From assembly GCA_900544175.1 (NCBI GenBank), contig UQUN01000002.1, positions 1 to 64,000 of the forward strand: a stretch of 64,000 bases of DNA, read 5' to 3'. This document shows positions 1 through 8,582 of this stretch, one piece after another (positions within the stretch are counted from its first letter, which is position 1; every line of letters begins with the position of its first letter). The position numbers were made by a program, and so were the translations under genes. The notes beneath the pieces were generated by a model. That model searched no databases and was not told the origin of the DNA. It was given only the letters and a program-made list of their open reading frames with translations. Source of the stretch: an uncultured Alistipes sp. Lineage in GTDB: Bacteria; Bacteroidota; Bacteroidia; Bacteroidales; UBA932.

Positions 1-450
1 AGGGAAGTTTTGGAAATTTACGGTCGTACGTTTCCCTGCCGCCCCGTCCTCACGGCGTTCCAAGGCGGCTTTACGGTCAGGCAGGGTTCCGCAACGGCAG
101 CATATCTCGCGATTCGGTGCCGGTGCGGCAGACGGTCGGTCGTGAGGAGGAGATCGCGTCCCGGGCACTTGCGCCTCATGCGCAGCTATTTTGCAATGTC
201 CAGCATATCACCGAAATTCATCCCGCTTATTATCAAAGACATACGTTTCAGCAACTTGCTGGACCCGGCATATTTCGCCGCCAAACGGCCATTCTGCCCC
301 ATATCCTCACAAGTCCAGCAGATGTCTTTTTTCAGAGTGTCTTATTATCAGGTATTTCTGTAAGCGCGCTTTGTTGGACGTGAGGTACACATCAACGCCT
401 GAAGTCTGGCTCGCTTGAAATCAATGGGACTTTCCCTATTGTGTCCATAA
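1..450. other. stretch without a recognised gene
   Basis: I recognise no intact gene here. The open frames on the plus strand are arginine- and histidine-rich and look like noise. On the minus strand a 51-codon open stretch lies between stops at 342-344 and 186-188 and contains a CWTCED segment. It has no start codon near its upstream end and I cannot match it to a family, so it may be the remnant of a gene 3' end. The region adjoins gene debris on its right and is probably decayed accessory DNA. Confidence 0.4.
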
Positions 451-564
451 TTTTACAGTAGTGGCGAGCACACAAAATATCCACCCAAAGCCTTCACAGA
501 AAAGGGACTTTACATGCTTGCCACCATTCTGAAAAGTCCTAAAGCCACACAGACGACCGAATGA
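451..564 (+). pseudogene. remnant of an ORF6N-domain (phage/mobile-type) gene
   Basis: Translation of this short open stretch gives a run containing YPPKAFTEKGLYMLATILK (about codons 10-28), followed by SPKATQTTE and a stop at 562-564. As I remember them, ORF6N proteins (prophage and mobile-element DNA-binding proteins common in Bacteroidota) have FTEKGLYMLATILK-like segments followed by AIIET. Here the expected AIIVETY appears just downstream in another frame (about 579-602), so a small indel broke the frame. There is no start codon and the N-terminal half of the domain is missing. Seen: the motif and the frame break. Inferred: a decayed ORF6N gene. Confidence 0.55.
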
Positions 565-611
565 CGGGAAGAATACAGCGATAATCGTGGAGACTTACTT
601 CCCATGCCTGT

Positions 612-1445
612 ATGTATTGGGTGACATTCCACAGTTGCGCTTGCCGACGAAACCAGGACAAGCGTAAAGGAAGAAGTCCGGAGCGGCTTCCTCGACTGGC
701 TGCATCAGTTCACGGTTCCATCTACAAGGTGACCGCGTTCCCGGGCATGAAGTACGAAAAACTGTTCCGCCTGCCCAAGGGTACCCTCAATGTGGAAATG
801 CGTGAGCACAGCGTCATGGTTACCTGCTCAGAGCATTACCAGGTGAAATGCTTCGACGACCACTCATGGCACCTGATGGTGGACATGGGTGACGGAACTT
901 ACAAAGCCGACCTATATCACAAGCCGGAGGGATTCCCGCAGTGGTACGGCAGGGAGAAACCGTCGCTGCTCACCCAGCACTCAGTGACTTACGGCTACAA
1001 CTGGGCCGGAAGGGTAAACGGCACGATATGGCTCGACGGACGGCAGGTCAAGGTGGAGGGCTTCGGCATCCGGGAGAGATATGTGGCCGTAGACTCATCG
1101 GCGGCGGAGCTCGGAGGCTGGGCGTTCATGCGCAGCCTCAACGGATTCATCCCTTCCAAGTACGAAATCCGTATCGAAGTAGAGGGAGGTCTCTACCGCA
1201 TCCTCGCCGAAGTCAGCAACGCCACCACATGGGGAGTGACGTTCAAGGTGCCGGACAATCCGGTGGCCACCCTCACATTCGCGAAAGCCGAGGGCACCTT
1301 CACCGCCAAGGACGGGACCGTACGCCGTCTGACCGGAGGACGCGGAGCATTGTCCATCCGCCAGTGGCACGCCTACCCCAACATTCTTCCGCGCGAGCTC
1401 TATTCCGACGAACAGCTCACAGGGGAGAAATTCGCCACACTCTGA
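612..1445 (+). CDS. 5'-truncated lipocalin-like (CrtC/AttH-type) protein
   Basis: A 277-codon frame in which only the part from about residue 38 looks like real protein. The first 37 residues are basic and cysteine-rich and probably read-through of the neighbouring ORF6N debris. From there it has a beta-rich sequence with TQHSVTYGYNWAG (about 117-129) and GFGIRERYVAVDSSAAELGG (about 149-168). These resemble the barrel of lipocalin-like CrtC/AttH proteins (hydroxyneurosporene-synthase-type fold) found as hypothetical proteins in Bacteroidota. That resemblance is from memory and weak. An alternative ATG is at 747, but it lies inside the conserved part. I read this as a gene that lost its 5' end. 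Function unknown. Confidence 0.45.
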   Translation: MYWVTFHSCACRRNQDKRKGRSPERLPRLAASVHGSIYKVTAFPGMKYEKLFRLPKGTLNVEMREHSVMVTCSEHYQVKCFDDHSWHLMVDMGDGTYKADLYHKPEGFPQWYGREKPSLLTQHSVTYGYNWAGRVNGTIWLDGRQVKVEGFGIRERYVAVDSSAAELGGWAFMRSLNGFIPSKYEIRIEVEGGLYRILAEVSNATTWGVTFKVPDNPVATLTFAKAEGTFTAKDGTVRRLTGGRGALSIRQWHAYPNILPRELYSDEQLTGEKFATL

Positions 1446-1474
1446 GAAGCGGAGAACACATCAATCTGTCTTAC

Positions 1475-2740
1475 TCAAGGCATACCCAGTACGACAAGTT
1501 CGCCTGTATAACGGCATTTTATACTGTAGCCGTCCTTTGTGACAAAATCGCATACAATACTGTAGTCTCCGGCACTGCCTGATATCTGTACCGAACCTTC
1601 ACTCACCAAACCTATTGCAGACGACCCGTCCGCACCAATGCTCTGCGCATAGGTTCCCATCAGCATCCCACCTGATGAAATCCCCGGATACAGCGTGAAA
1701 TCAGCATAGTCGTCGGAGACATTGTATTCACCATTGACAATATTTCCATCATTACTTACAGGCATGTACAAATCCAGAAAAACGAGCGTTCCCGGAGGTA
1801 CTGCTTCTCCGTTCTCATCTGTCTCCATATCTGTAAGAGCAAGATTCAAATACATGGTACTGCCAAAAGTTGTAAGATACAAACCGGAAGCATACCGTGC
1901 GTCAAGATCTATATCATGATCTATCGACGGGACATCCCCTCCAGAATAATCCTCTACAACAGGAATTCCTGACCATGTGACACGATGAGTGTCCCCGTCA
2001 GTATCTGTCAACACAGCCTCAAGAGACAACACATCACCATCCGCTTTCACAACCAACTCTCCTTCCGAGAAATACAGTTCAGTACCGTAATCTTCCTCCC
2101 TATAAGGAAGATAAGCACACGACATTTCAGATGAAAATGTCATGGACGCTGTAGAGCCAGCCTCCCCCAGCACGTACGTACCTTCAGCCGGCACTAACTT
2201 ACCCTCCTCCGGCTCAGAACAGTACATATCAAAAACGTAATAGTTGCCACCGTCAGCAAACGAGCCGTCATCATGCACATCAGTGTCAGATAAAATGACA
2301 TAAAAGTTATAAGACTCGCCATACATGTCTCCATAATAAGTACCAAAGAAATAATCGGCAGCCATCTCATAGCCGGCATATCCGGCAGCTGCCTGGCAGA
2401 CCGGCACATCGAAACCCATATAGTCCCCATAGGTGACTCTGACAAGTCCCTCGCGGCTTGAGACCTCGGTATTCCCGCCTACATCAAAGCCTATCCTGCC
2501 ATCCTCATAAACAAAATCAGTAATCCAGTTCTGCGCAGATGAGGCCACTACGCTCACTCCTTCGACCGGATTGGAAAGAACATACTCTATCACATAGTGT
2601 CCGCCGTCCGGTTCCGCAATAACGGAATCCGTCACCATATCAAGACGAGGCTCCACAACCACTTCATCTTCCTGTCTGCAAGACAAGACAGCAAGAAGAG
2701 CCAGAGAAGCAAGAATGCAATTGATAAATAGATTTTTCAT
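1475..2740 (-). CDS. lipoprotein with N-terminal BACON-like domain and YYGD-YG modules
   Basis: A 421-residue outer-surface or periplasmic lipoprotein. The ATG at 2740 is preferred over 2752 because it gives a compact signal peptide ending in a lipobox (VLSC, Cys21). Residues about 30-115 look like a BACON/Ig-like domain, with PDGGHYVIEYVLSNPVEG and a tryptophan in SSAQNWIT, as in many Bacteroidota surface proteins. Then come modules with GTYYGDMYGESYNFYVILSD and, weaker, SGLYLTTFGSTMYLNLALTD, each followed by a line on value and cost of a beta sheet. The same module occurs three times in the lipoprotein at 9871-11577, so the two are paralogues. No catalytic motif is visible. Ligand binding on the cell surface is an inference. 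It is transcribed away from the truncated gene on its left and has a -7 box at 2770-2777. Confidence 0.75.
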   Translation of the reverse strand: MKNLFINCILASLALLAVLSCRQEDEVVVEPRLDMVTDSVIAEPDGGHYVIEYVLSNPVEGVSVVASSAQNWITDFVYEDGRIGFDVGGNTEVSSREGLVRVTYGDYMGFDVPVCQAAAGYAGYEMAADYFFGTYYGDMYGESYNFYVILSDTDVHDDGSFADGGNYYVFDMYCSEPEEGKLVPAEGTYVLGEAGSTASMTFSSEMSCAYLPYREEDYGTELYFSEGELVVKADGDVLSLEAVLTDTDGDTHRVTWSGIPVVEDYSGGDVPSIDHDIDLDARYASGLYLTTFGSTMYLNLALTDMETDENGEAVPPGTLVFLDLYMPVSNDGNIVNGEYNVSDDYADFTLYPGISSGGMLMGTYAQSIGADGSSAIGLVSEGSVQISGSAGDYSIVCDFVTKDGYSIKCRYTGELVVLGMP

Positions 2741-2769
2741 AATCCTGTACATTTATTGGTTATCAAATG

Positions 2770-2777
2770 CAAATTTA
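2770..2777 (-). promoter_or_regulatory. -7 promoter box (TAAATTTG) for the lipoprotein gene
   Basis: On the minus strand the sequence reads TAAATTTG, a full match to the Bacteroidota TAnnTTTG box, 30 bases upstream of the ATG at 2740. No clear TTTG at -33 is seen. Confidence 0.4.
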
Positions 2778-2890
2778 CCTGCATATTGCGAGAAAAAGAT
2801 TAAACTATCTTAATTCAGCATTTTCCAGACGGTTCCGTCCAGTGACACCGAGACGTCCATTGAACTGAACTTCACCGTCCTTAAAAGCGA

Positions 2891-5260
2891 TCAGTCTTCC
2901 TTGCGCAGGGCGATGACCGGGTTGGTATTGATGGCCACGATACTCTGGTACAGGACTGTGAGGAAGGCCACTGCGCAGGAGAGGACTCCTGAGGCAAGGA
3001 TCAGCAGCCACTGGAGCCATGCTCCCGTGCTGTAGGAGAACTGGCTGAGCCATGAGCTGGTCAGCAGCCAGCTGACAGGCACGGAGACTACGAAGGCAAT
3101 GAGCGAGAGCATAAGGTACGAGATGACTATCTGGCGCAGGACAAGGCGCTTGTCTGCTCCGAACACCTTCTGCACGGCTATGTTGCGGCTGCGGGCACGG
3201 ATATAGTAGGTACTCATGGCAAACAGGCCGAGGGACGAGACGAATACCGCGATGACCGTGAAGATGATGATTATCTTCTGCAGCCGGGTGTATTCCTCGA
3301 AAGTGGCGGCTATCTCGTCCTCAATGTACGAGGCGTCGAAGGCCCCGTCAGGGCGGATGCAGCTGTACGCCTCCGCTATGCGGTCGTATGCCTCGCCATG
3401 GTCTCCGGTCACCTTTATCAGGATATTCCAGGGCGTACGGTTCTCCGGATAAACATCGTACATGTAGATCATGGCCGCCGACTGGTCATAGAGCAGGGGA
3501 CGGATCTTGAAGTCGTAGTACACTCCGGCAATAGCATCCGTGTAATAACCTACCTTTTCGTTTCCGAACCGGACCTCAGTGGCCGTCTCCGGCAGGCCCG
3601 CCTCCTTGAAGGCATATTCATTCCAGTACCATGCCGTCTCCGCCAGGTGATTGTCGGACTTGAGCCTGAGGCCGAGAATATTGAAATACGCCGAGTCCCC
3701 GCGTACCAGCTGGAAGCCGAGCAGACCGCCCTGATAATACTTGGTATTGTTATTCGTGCCGTACAGAGGCGTACCCTCCCCGAAACCTGCCGACTCCACG
3801 AACGGCATTGCCTCCACCGCATCCCGGAACTCCCTGATCTGGCTTCCGGAGGTGAAAATGTCGCTGGAAACATTGAGGATATCCTCAGTATTGTATCCTA
3901 ACGGAGCGTGGATCATGGCCTTTATCTGGAAGAGCATCATCAGGGAGACCGCAATCATGGCCACTGCAACCACCTGCTGTATGACTATCAGAGCCTTGCC
4001 GAACCACGAGCGGATCTGCAGGCTGAACGAGCCGCGAACGATGTCGATAGGCTTGGCCCTTGAAATCGTCAATGCGGGAATAATGCCCGAGAGGAAACCT
4101 ATTACGGCGATTCCTACGACAATAAGCAGGGCTATGGGCAGGGTAATCTCCGCCAGTACCGAGAACTCATAACCGAGCAGCCGGGAGGCATACGGGGCCA
4201 GGGCTTCGGCAATCAGCACGGCCAGCACCGTCGATACGGCAGCAAACGCTGTGGCTTCGGCAATCATCCTCCAGATAACCCCGGCCTTCCCCTCTCCGAG
4301 CAACCTGCGGGTGGCCATCTCCTTGGCCCGCCTTCCCGACTGGGCCACGGTCAGGTTGATGTAGTTGAGCACGGCGAACAGCAGCAGGATAATGCAGGCG
4401 GCCAGCAGAATCTTCACCAACTGGCCGTCGCCCTGATTGATATTGCCTGTAAATGATTGCGAGTCATCGAAAAAATACAGGTCCCTCAAGGGGATGAAGA
4501 AGACCTTGTCCACCATATTTTCCGAATAGGCCCACCATACCTTCCCCAGATAATCCCTGATCTCCGGTATCTTGGCCTGAATATCGGAATTCGGCCAGGT
4601 CATGATGAAAGTGTCGAACTGTCCGGTGTTGCTCATCTCCTCATTATTCGCACTGTTGAGCTCCGTCATGATGTCGGCGCGGCACATCACATCGCAGTAC
4701 TTGATTACCGAATGGTCGATATCCTCCATAACTCCAGCCACGGTAAACATATAATCCCCGTCCCCGACAATACTGTAAGTCAATGCCTGACCGACAGGAT
4801 CCTTATCGGGAAAATAAGTATCCGCAAAACGCCGGCTTATCACGGCACTGCGGTCCGATGCCTTCCACGCCTCGACGGAGCCGCTGAGCAGACGGAAGGA
4901 GAATATGTCGAAGAACGAGCTGTCTGCGTAGGAGGTCTGTGCCGGTATCGCCGCATCATTACCGGCTATATGCAGTTCCCCGAGTCCGGTTATTCCCGAA
5001 CCTGACAGATACGAAGTGGCCTTCTCCACCTCCGGGAAATGGTCGAGGAGATGCTTCTGCAGGTAGTACGCGCTGCCGATGAAGTTCTCGTTGGCGTAAA
5101 TATAGATGCGGTCCGCATTCTCCTGGAAGGAGTCGGTGGTCAGCTGCCGGCTCACGAACACCGCCAATAGCAGCACGAAGGCCAGTGACACAGTCAGGCC
5201 GAACAGATTGATAAACGCATAGAGTCCGTTTTTCCGGATAAAGTTTAGAAATGATTTCAT
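2891..5260 (-). CDS. FtsX/MacB-type ABC transporter permease
   Basis: A 789-residue inner-membrane protein. The ATG at 5260 starts directly before the first membrane segment (MKSFLNFIRKNGLYAFINLF), whereas the longer frame to 5329 adds a hydrophilic, unlikely tail. Architecture: one N-terminal membrane helix, a large periplasmic MacB-PCD-like domain with FSFRLLSGS and VISRRFADTYFP, a cluster of helices around residues 285-430 (including GRRAKEMATRRLLGEGK), a second periplasmic domain, and three C-terminal helices with ARSRNIAVQKVFGADK. This two-copy FtsX layout of about 790 residues is typical of Bacteroidota permeases that act in lipoprotein or peptide export or stress sensing. No ATP-binding subunit lies next to it, so its partner is elsewhere. 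Substrate unknown. Confidence 0.85.
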   Translation of the reverse strand: MKSFLNFIRKNGLYAFINLFGLTVSLAFVLLLAVFVSRQLTTDSFQENADRIYIYANENFIGSAYYLQKHLLDHFPEVEKATSYLSGSGITGLGELHIAGNDAAIPAQTSYADSSFFDIFSFRLLSGSVEAWKASDRSAVISRRFADTYFPDKDPVGQALTYSIVGDGDYMFTVAGVMEDIDHSVIKYCDVMCRADIMTELNSANNEEMSNTGQFDTFIMTWPNSDIQAKIPEIRDYLGKVWWAYSENMVDKVFFIPLRDLYFFDDSQSFTGNINQGDGQLVKILLAACIILLLFAVLNYINLTVAQSGRRAKEMATRRLLGEGKAGVIWRMIAEATAFAAVSTVLAVLIAEALAPYASRLLGYEFSVLAEITLPIALLIVVGIAVIGFLSGIIPALTISRAKPIDIVRGSFSLQIRSWFGKALIVIQQVVAVAMIAVSLMMLFQIKAMIHAPLGYNTEDILNVSSDIFTSGSQIREFRDAVEAMPFVESAGFGEGTPLYGTNNNTKYYQGGLLGFQLVRGDSAYFNILGLRLKSDNHLAETAWYWNEYAFKEAGLPETATEVRFGNEKVGYYTDAIAGVYYDFKIRPLLYDQSAAMIYMYDVYPENRTPWNILIKVTGDHGEAYDRIAEAYSCIRPDGAFDASYIEDEIAATFEEYTRLQKIIIIFTVIAVFVSSLGLFAMSTYYIRARSRNIAVQKVFGADKRLVLRQIVISYLMLSLIAFVVSVPVSWLLTSSWLSQFSYSTGAWLQWLLILASGVLSCAVAFLTVLYQSIVAINTNPVIALRKED

Positions 5261-5484
5261 TGTATGGTGTCTTTTTGTCTTTCTTTCTGCCCTTGAATAT
5301 CCAAAAACCATACCATCTAACCTAAACAACCGTCACTCAGGTATTTACAAGCGCATGACGCTATCCCGCACTGTATGATTTTCACACATTCATTGTATGA
5401 TTTTTTTACATTTTCAGAGAGTCATACGATGCATGCAGCAGACGCGCCGCACTGATGCCCCGCACTGATACCACCGAAGATAAT

Positions 5485-5515
5485 TTTGCAGGTTTGGAAA
5501 TAATTCCTATCTTTG
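5485..5515 (+). promoter_or_regulatory. promoter of tRNA-Ser (TTTG, 19 bp, TATCTTTG)
   Basis: TTTG at 5485-5488, a 19-base spacer and TATCTTTG at 5508-5515. Both boxes match the Bacteroidota housekeeping consensus exactly. The start of transcription would fall near 5521, about 20 bases before the tRNA. Confidence 0.75.
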
Positions 5516-5540
5516 CCGCCCATTCAGAAATAATAGAATT

Positions 5541-5625
5541 GGAGGTGTGGCCGAGTGGTCGATGGCGGCAGTCTTGAAAACTGTTGAACGGCAACGTTCC
5601 GGGGGTTCGAATCCCTCCGCCTCCG
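5541..5625 (+). tRNA. tRNA-Ser (anticodon TGA)
   Basis: An 85-base tRNA with a seven-pair acceptor stem (GGAGGTG with CGCCTCC, one G-T pair) and discriminator G. The anticodon loop reads CTTGAAA, so the anticodon is TGA (serine, UCN codons). A long variable arm (around GTTGAACGGCAACGTTCC) is as expected of a class II tRNA. The T-arm has GGTTCGAATCC. CCA is not encoded. A consensus promoter lies upstream and a terminator hairpin follows. Its last 20 paired bases (5605-5624) occur again, inverted, at 9751-9770. Confidence 0.95.
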
Positions 5626-5629
5626 CACG

Positions 5630-5670
5630 ATAGGGTGTCAATCAAGGTTACATGATTTGCACCCTATTTT
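5630..5670 (+). terminator. rho-independent terminator after tRNA-Ser
   Basis: An eight-pair stem, ATAGGGTG at 5630-5637 with CACCCTAT at 5660-5667, followed by a short T run. It begins five bases after the tRNA. Confidence 0.7.
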
Positions 5671-5929
5671 GTTGGTGGAACAACTGCATGCTGTGGAACG
5701 GAATACTTGACTGTTCCGGAAAAAGATGGCATATTTGCGATACACCAAGAGATAAAAGTTCCTAAGGTGACATAACAAAATTACGGCCCGGAACGTGCAA
5801 ATTGACATTTAATCCGATGGGAATGAGAATTCTCCCTGTTTGTGATTATTCCCTTAGTCTCTTTGACCAATCTTATTATACGCTGTATATCCATATGGTT
5901 TTTCTCATTTTGGCCATCGTCATTCTGCG

Positions 5930-6301
5930 TCACCGGCTGCCCGCAGCTTTCTTCCGGTCCCGTATTATCGGTTCCATGTTTTCCTTTGCCCAGGCTACCA
6001 GGGACTGGATGTGCGGCAAGAGGGAAAAGGCCCTCGCCGTGAGCGAATACTCCACGCGGGGAGGAACTTCCGGATAGATGGTCCTGGTGACAAAACCGTC
6101 CACCTCCAGTGTCCTTAATGTAGTGGTCAGCATCTTCTGCGAAATATCCGGAACCGCACGACGCAAGTCTCCGAAACGCATCCTTTCCGTCTGCGATAAG
6201 GTATAGAGAACCAACAGCGACCATTTGTCTCCCAAGCGGGCAAGAATATTCCGGATGGGACACTGCGGGTCATACGCATCCAATATCATTGTTCTGTCCA
6301 T
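5930..6301 (-). CDS. HxlR-family winged-helix transcriptional regulator
   Basis: A 123-residue regulator of the HxlR/DUF24 family. The ATG at 6301 (MDRTMILDAY) is chosen because the extension to 6406 would run through the promoter. The family signature is clear: CPIRNILARLGDKWSLLVLY (about residues 14-33), then MRFGDLRRAVPDISQKMLT, LRTLEVDGFVTRTIYPEVPP and VEYSLTARA, ending in a basic helix. One cysteine sits before the recognition region, the usual place of the redox- or electrophile-sensing cysteine in this family. It is divergent from the MBL/PPOx/macrodomain/sirtuin genes and probably controls them in response to thiol-reactive or oxidative stress. That link is inferred from position. Confidence 0.9.
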   Translation of the reverse strand: MDRTMILDAYDPQCPIRNILARLGDKWSLLVLYTLSQTERMRFGDLRRAVPDISQKMLTTTLRTLEVDGFVTRTIYPEVPPRVEYSLTARAFSLLPHIQSLVAWAKENMEPIIRDRKKAAGSR

Positions 6302-6323
6302 GCTCTTTATTATTTTTAGTGCG

Positions 6324-6355
6324 CAAAAGTAACCAAATCTCCTAAATCTTGCAAG
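6324..6355 (-). promoter_or_regulatory. promoter of the HxlR regulator gene
   Basis: On the minus strand: CTTG (6352-6355), a 20-base spacer, then TACTTTTG (6324-6331), a full match to the TAnnTTTG box. The leader to the ATG at 6301 would be only about 17 bases. Confidence 0.5.
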
Positions 6356-6408
6356 TATAAAATTTTTACAAAAATTTTCAATTCGCAAGACACTCATATC
6401 CAGCAATC

Positions 6409-6424
6409 GTTACTAGGACGTAAC
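6409..6424. promoter_or_regulatory. candidate HxlR operator (GTTAC-N6-GTAAC)
   Basis: A perfect inverted repeat of five-base arms (GTTAC, GTAAC) six bases apart in the divergent region, 22 bases upstream of the -33 element of the rightward promoter. HxlR proteins bind short dyads as dimers. Assignment is by position only. Confidence 0.35.
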
Positions 6425-6445
6425 TATATGCTTATCAGGTATCTA

Positions 6446-6477
6446 CTTGACAAGGGCCATTTTCCGCCATATATTTG
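6446..6477 (+). promoter_or_regulatory. promoter of the MBL-macrodomain-sirtuin operon
   Basis: CTTG at 6446-6449, a 20-base spacer and TATATTTG at 6470-6477, which matches TAnnTTTG fully. Transcription would start near 6484 and give a leader of about 55 bases before the ATG at 6540. Confidence 0.5.
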
Positions 6478-6539
6478 CAGCGTAAAAGATACAAAGACAC
6501 TTTTTGAAACCAAAGTTTAACATCTGATTTTACACAAGT

Positions 6540-7339
6540 ATGAAAAAGACTCTGTTGACGCTGGCCGTTGCCGGCATGACCCTAAGTGCTTCGGCAATTT
6601 CAAGCTTCACGTGTACTACACCAACGATGCGTTGGGCGACGCAAGCTACATCATCGAGGGCAGGAAGGCTCTCGTGACAATGGAACAGCCGCTGTTCAAG
6701 GACAATGTGGCGGAGTTCGACGCCTATCTCTCCAAACTGGGGAAGAAGGTCGAGAAACGCATCACCGACTACCATGTAGGCGGCACCGGCAGCCATGATG
6801 TGGTCATGGCGGAGGGTATGCCCGAATTTACCAAAGGAGAGATCTACGGCGGCATGATGGAGGGATTCGCGCAGATGTTCGGAGACGCGCTCACCGACAT
6901 GCCTACAGGCAAGGCTTCCGAAGTGGAATTCGGTTCCACGCAGACATGGGCAGGAATCCCGTTCGAGTTCCGCCACGGGGCCACGTCCGACTTCCCCGGC
7001 GCGAGCATCCTGATAGGCGGCAAGGTATATTTTACCCACTGGGCTCCGTCGAAGGCACATGCCAGCCACCTGCAGATTTCCTCTCCGGCAGCCATCGACG
7101 CTGAAATCGCCGAAGCCCGCAAGTCCCTGGAGTCAGGCGCCGAACTGTTCATAGGCGGTCACGGCGGGGCAGCAGAAGCCGATGCCGTACAGTTCAAGAT
7201 CGACTATCTGAAGAAAATGAAAGAGGTACTTGGCAACAGCAGGACCGCTCAGGACTTCGTGGACGGCATGAAGAAAGCCTTCCCCGGCCTGCCCGGTGAA
7301 GCCGGACTGGAAGACCTCGGCAAAGCTCTCTGCAAATAG
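6540..7339 (+). CDS. secreted metallo-beta-lactamase-fold-like protein, frameshifted after the signal peptide
   Basis: The body, readable from 6611 and open further upstream to at least 6575, resembles MBL-fold hydrolases: NFKLHVYYTNDALGDASYII, DYHVGGTGSHDVVMAEG, GGKVYFTHWAPSKAHASH and ELFIGGHGG. The usual metal-binding HxHxDH is not present (YHVGGTGSH in the corresponding place), so hydrolase activity is doubtful. The ATG at 6540 starts a perfect signal peptide (MKKTLLTLAVAGMTLSASA) but in another frame: the two frames differ by -1, with the switch near 6590-6598. As printed, the secreted protein cannot be made, so this is a pseudogene, a recent mutation or a sequencing error. It is the first gene after the promoter at 6446-6477 and is followed by a hairpin. 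Role in the cassette unknown. Confidence 0.6.
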
Positions 7340-7363
7340 CCAGCTGCAGCATTGAACATCAAG

Positions 7364-7409
7364 ACTTCGGACGGTAAGGAGCGTACCCGCAACACCGTCC
7401 GGAGTTTTC
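7364..7409 (+). terminator. terminator-like hairpin between the MBL-like and PPOx-like genes
   Basis: A 12-pair stem (7364-7375 with 7394-7405, one G-T pair), a loop of 18 bases, then TTTT. It could end transcription after the first gene or dampen expression of the downstream macrodomain and sirtuin genes. Confidence 0.6.
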
Positions 7410-7432
7410 ATCACGAAGGGAAATTTTCAATT

Positions 7433-7807
7433 ATGGAAAAGGCATTTGCCACCGTAGAACAGGACAGGCCCAAAATACGGGTATTCCAGATCATGAAACA
7501 GGAGGGACACACCCTCTATTTTGCCACTGCCCGGCATAAGGAGGTCTACCGGCAACTGATGGAGGACCCCCACGTCGAACTGCTTGCCATGGAGGGAAAC
7601 ATATCCGTCCGCATCGCAGGCGAAGCGATATTCGATGTGGACGATGCGACAGCACAGGAAATCTACGCCGCCAACCCCGCACTTCCGAGACTTTACAAGT
7701 CCTATACGGATCTGGTCTATTTCCGCCTGCCTGCCGTGAGTCTCGACTACTATGACCTGACCCCCGATCCGCCTCTGCAGGAGCACTACGAATATGGACA
7801 GAAGTGA
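7433..7807 (+). CDS. pyridoxamine 5'-phosphate oxidase-like flavin-binding protein
   Basis: A 124-residue small beta-barrel protein of the PPOx-like (split-barrel flavin-binding) superfamily. The ATG at 7433 is preferred, with GAAGGGAAA about ten bases before it. The TTG at 7352 would read through the hairpin. Residues about 25-60 have HTLYFATARHKEVYRQLMED and VELLAMEG, typical of PPOx-like proteins, in which the strand after the helix holds the flavin phosphate. RIAGEAIFDVDDATAQEI is also typical. Members reduce or bind FMN, F420 or heme. The specific reaction cannot be told. The stop overlaps the start of the macrodomain gene by 14 bases, so the two are probably translationally coupled. A flavin protein beside a SirTM pair fits published SirTM operons, which also contain oxidoreductases. 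Confidence 0.75.
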   Translation: MEKAFATVEQDRPKIRVFQIMKQEGHTLYFATARHKEVYRQLMEDPHVELLAMEGNISVRIAGEAIFDVDDATAQEIYAANPALPRLYKSYTDLVYFRLPAVSLDYYDLTPDPPLQEHYEYGQK

Positions 7808-8582
7808 GAACCTGCGCTACATCCTCCGGACGCTGCTCGACGAGCGGGCGGAATATGCCGGTATGCAGATTCCGGACTCCCTGACTGAGCAGCAGAGGCT
7901 GATGCGCGCCCTGCTGAATGTCCGTCCTCCCGCTCCGGTAAGCCGGGAATTTCTCGAAGCACAGGACGCTGAACTGCGGATGCAGCTCGTGGAAAAGGGG
8001 ACAGTAAGCCTCCAGCAGATTGAACCCTGCACCAGCGACGGCAGGCTGCGGATATGGCAGGGCGACATCACCCGCCTGCAAGCCGACGGGATTGTCAATG
8101 CGGCCAACAGTGCCATGCTGGGATGCTTCGTTCCGCTGCACCGCTGCATCGACAACGCCATACATTCGGCGGCAGGAGTACAGCTGCGTCTGGCCTGCGG
8201 GCGGCTGATGCAGGCGCAGGGGCATCCCGAGCCGACGGGACAGGCGAAGATCACGGACGGCTACAACCTGCCCGCACGTCATGTGCTCCATACGGTCGGC
8301 CCCATTGTCTCCGGAGGCATTCCCTCCGAATATCAGGAAGAACAACTGGCTGACTGCTACCGTTCCTGCCTTGCCCTGGCAGATGCGCACGGCCTCGAAA
8401 GCATCGCGTTCTGCTGCATCTCCACGGGCGAGTTCGGATTTCCTCAAAAGAGAGCCGCCGGGATTGCAGTCAGCACTGTCCGGGCACATCTCGACTCAAA
8501 TGCCCGGACTTGTATAAACGCCGTTATATTCAACGTATTCAAAGATGATGACCTATCCATTTACAGAGACATTCTGGAGTAA
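7794..8582 (+). CDS. zinc-containing macrodomain protein-ADP-ribose hydrolase
   Basis: A 262-residue member of the zinc macrodomain family that removes ADP-ribose from proteins modified by SirTM-type sirtuins. An N-terminal helical region (1-80) precedes the macrodomain. GDITRLQADGIVNAANSAML (about 90-109) is the ADP-ribose binding signature with Asn102 and Asn105. GCFVPLHRCIDNAI gives Cys111, His116 and Cys118, the C-x4-H-x-C zinc site specific to this subfamily. HVLHTVGP and AFCCISTGEFGFP form the rest of the pocket. Length matches the family (about 260). The next gene is its usual partner, the class M sirtuin, whose start lies 38 bases inside this gene. No lipoate ligase or GcvH-L gene is nearby, unlike in Staphylococcus and Streptococcus operons. 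Confidence 0.92.
   Translation: MDRSENLRYILRTLLDERAEYAGMQIPDSLTEQQRLMRALLNVRPPAPVSREFLEAQDAELRMQLVEKGTVSLQQIEPCTSDGRLRIWQGDITRLQADGIVNAANSAMLGCFVPLHRCIDNAIHSAAGVQLRLACGRLMQAQGHPEPTGQAKITDGYNLPARHVLHTVGPIVSGGIPSEYQEEQLADCYRSCLALADAHGLESIAFCCISTGEFGFPQKRAAGIAVSTVRAHLDSNARTCINAVIFNVFKDDDLSIYRDILE

Noticed and set aside
186..341. 51-codon minus-strand open stretch with CWTCED
   Set aside because: No start codon near its upstream end, and no family match. May be the 3' end of a lost gene.
5781..5894. 37-codon minus-strand ORF (MDIQRIIRLVKETKGI...) behind the HxlR gene
   Set aside because: The start resembles the first helix of inositol-monophosphatase-type proteins, but the frame ends at once and no further part of such a gene is seen. 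Too short to call.
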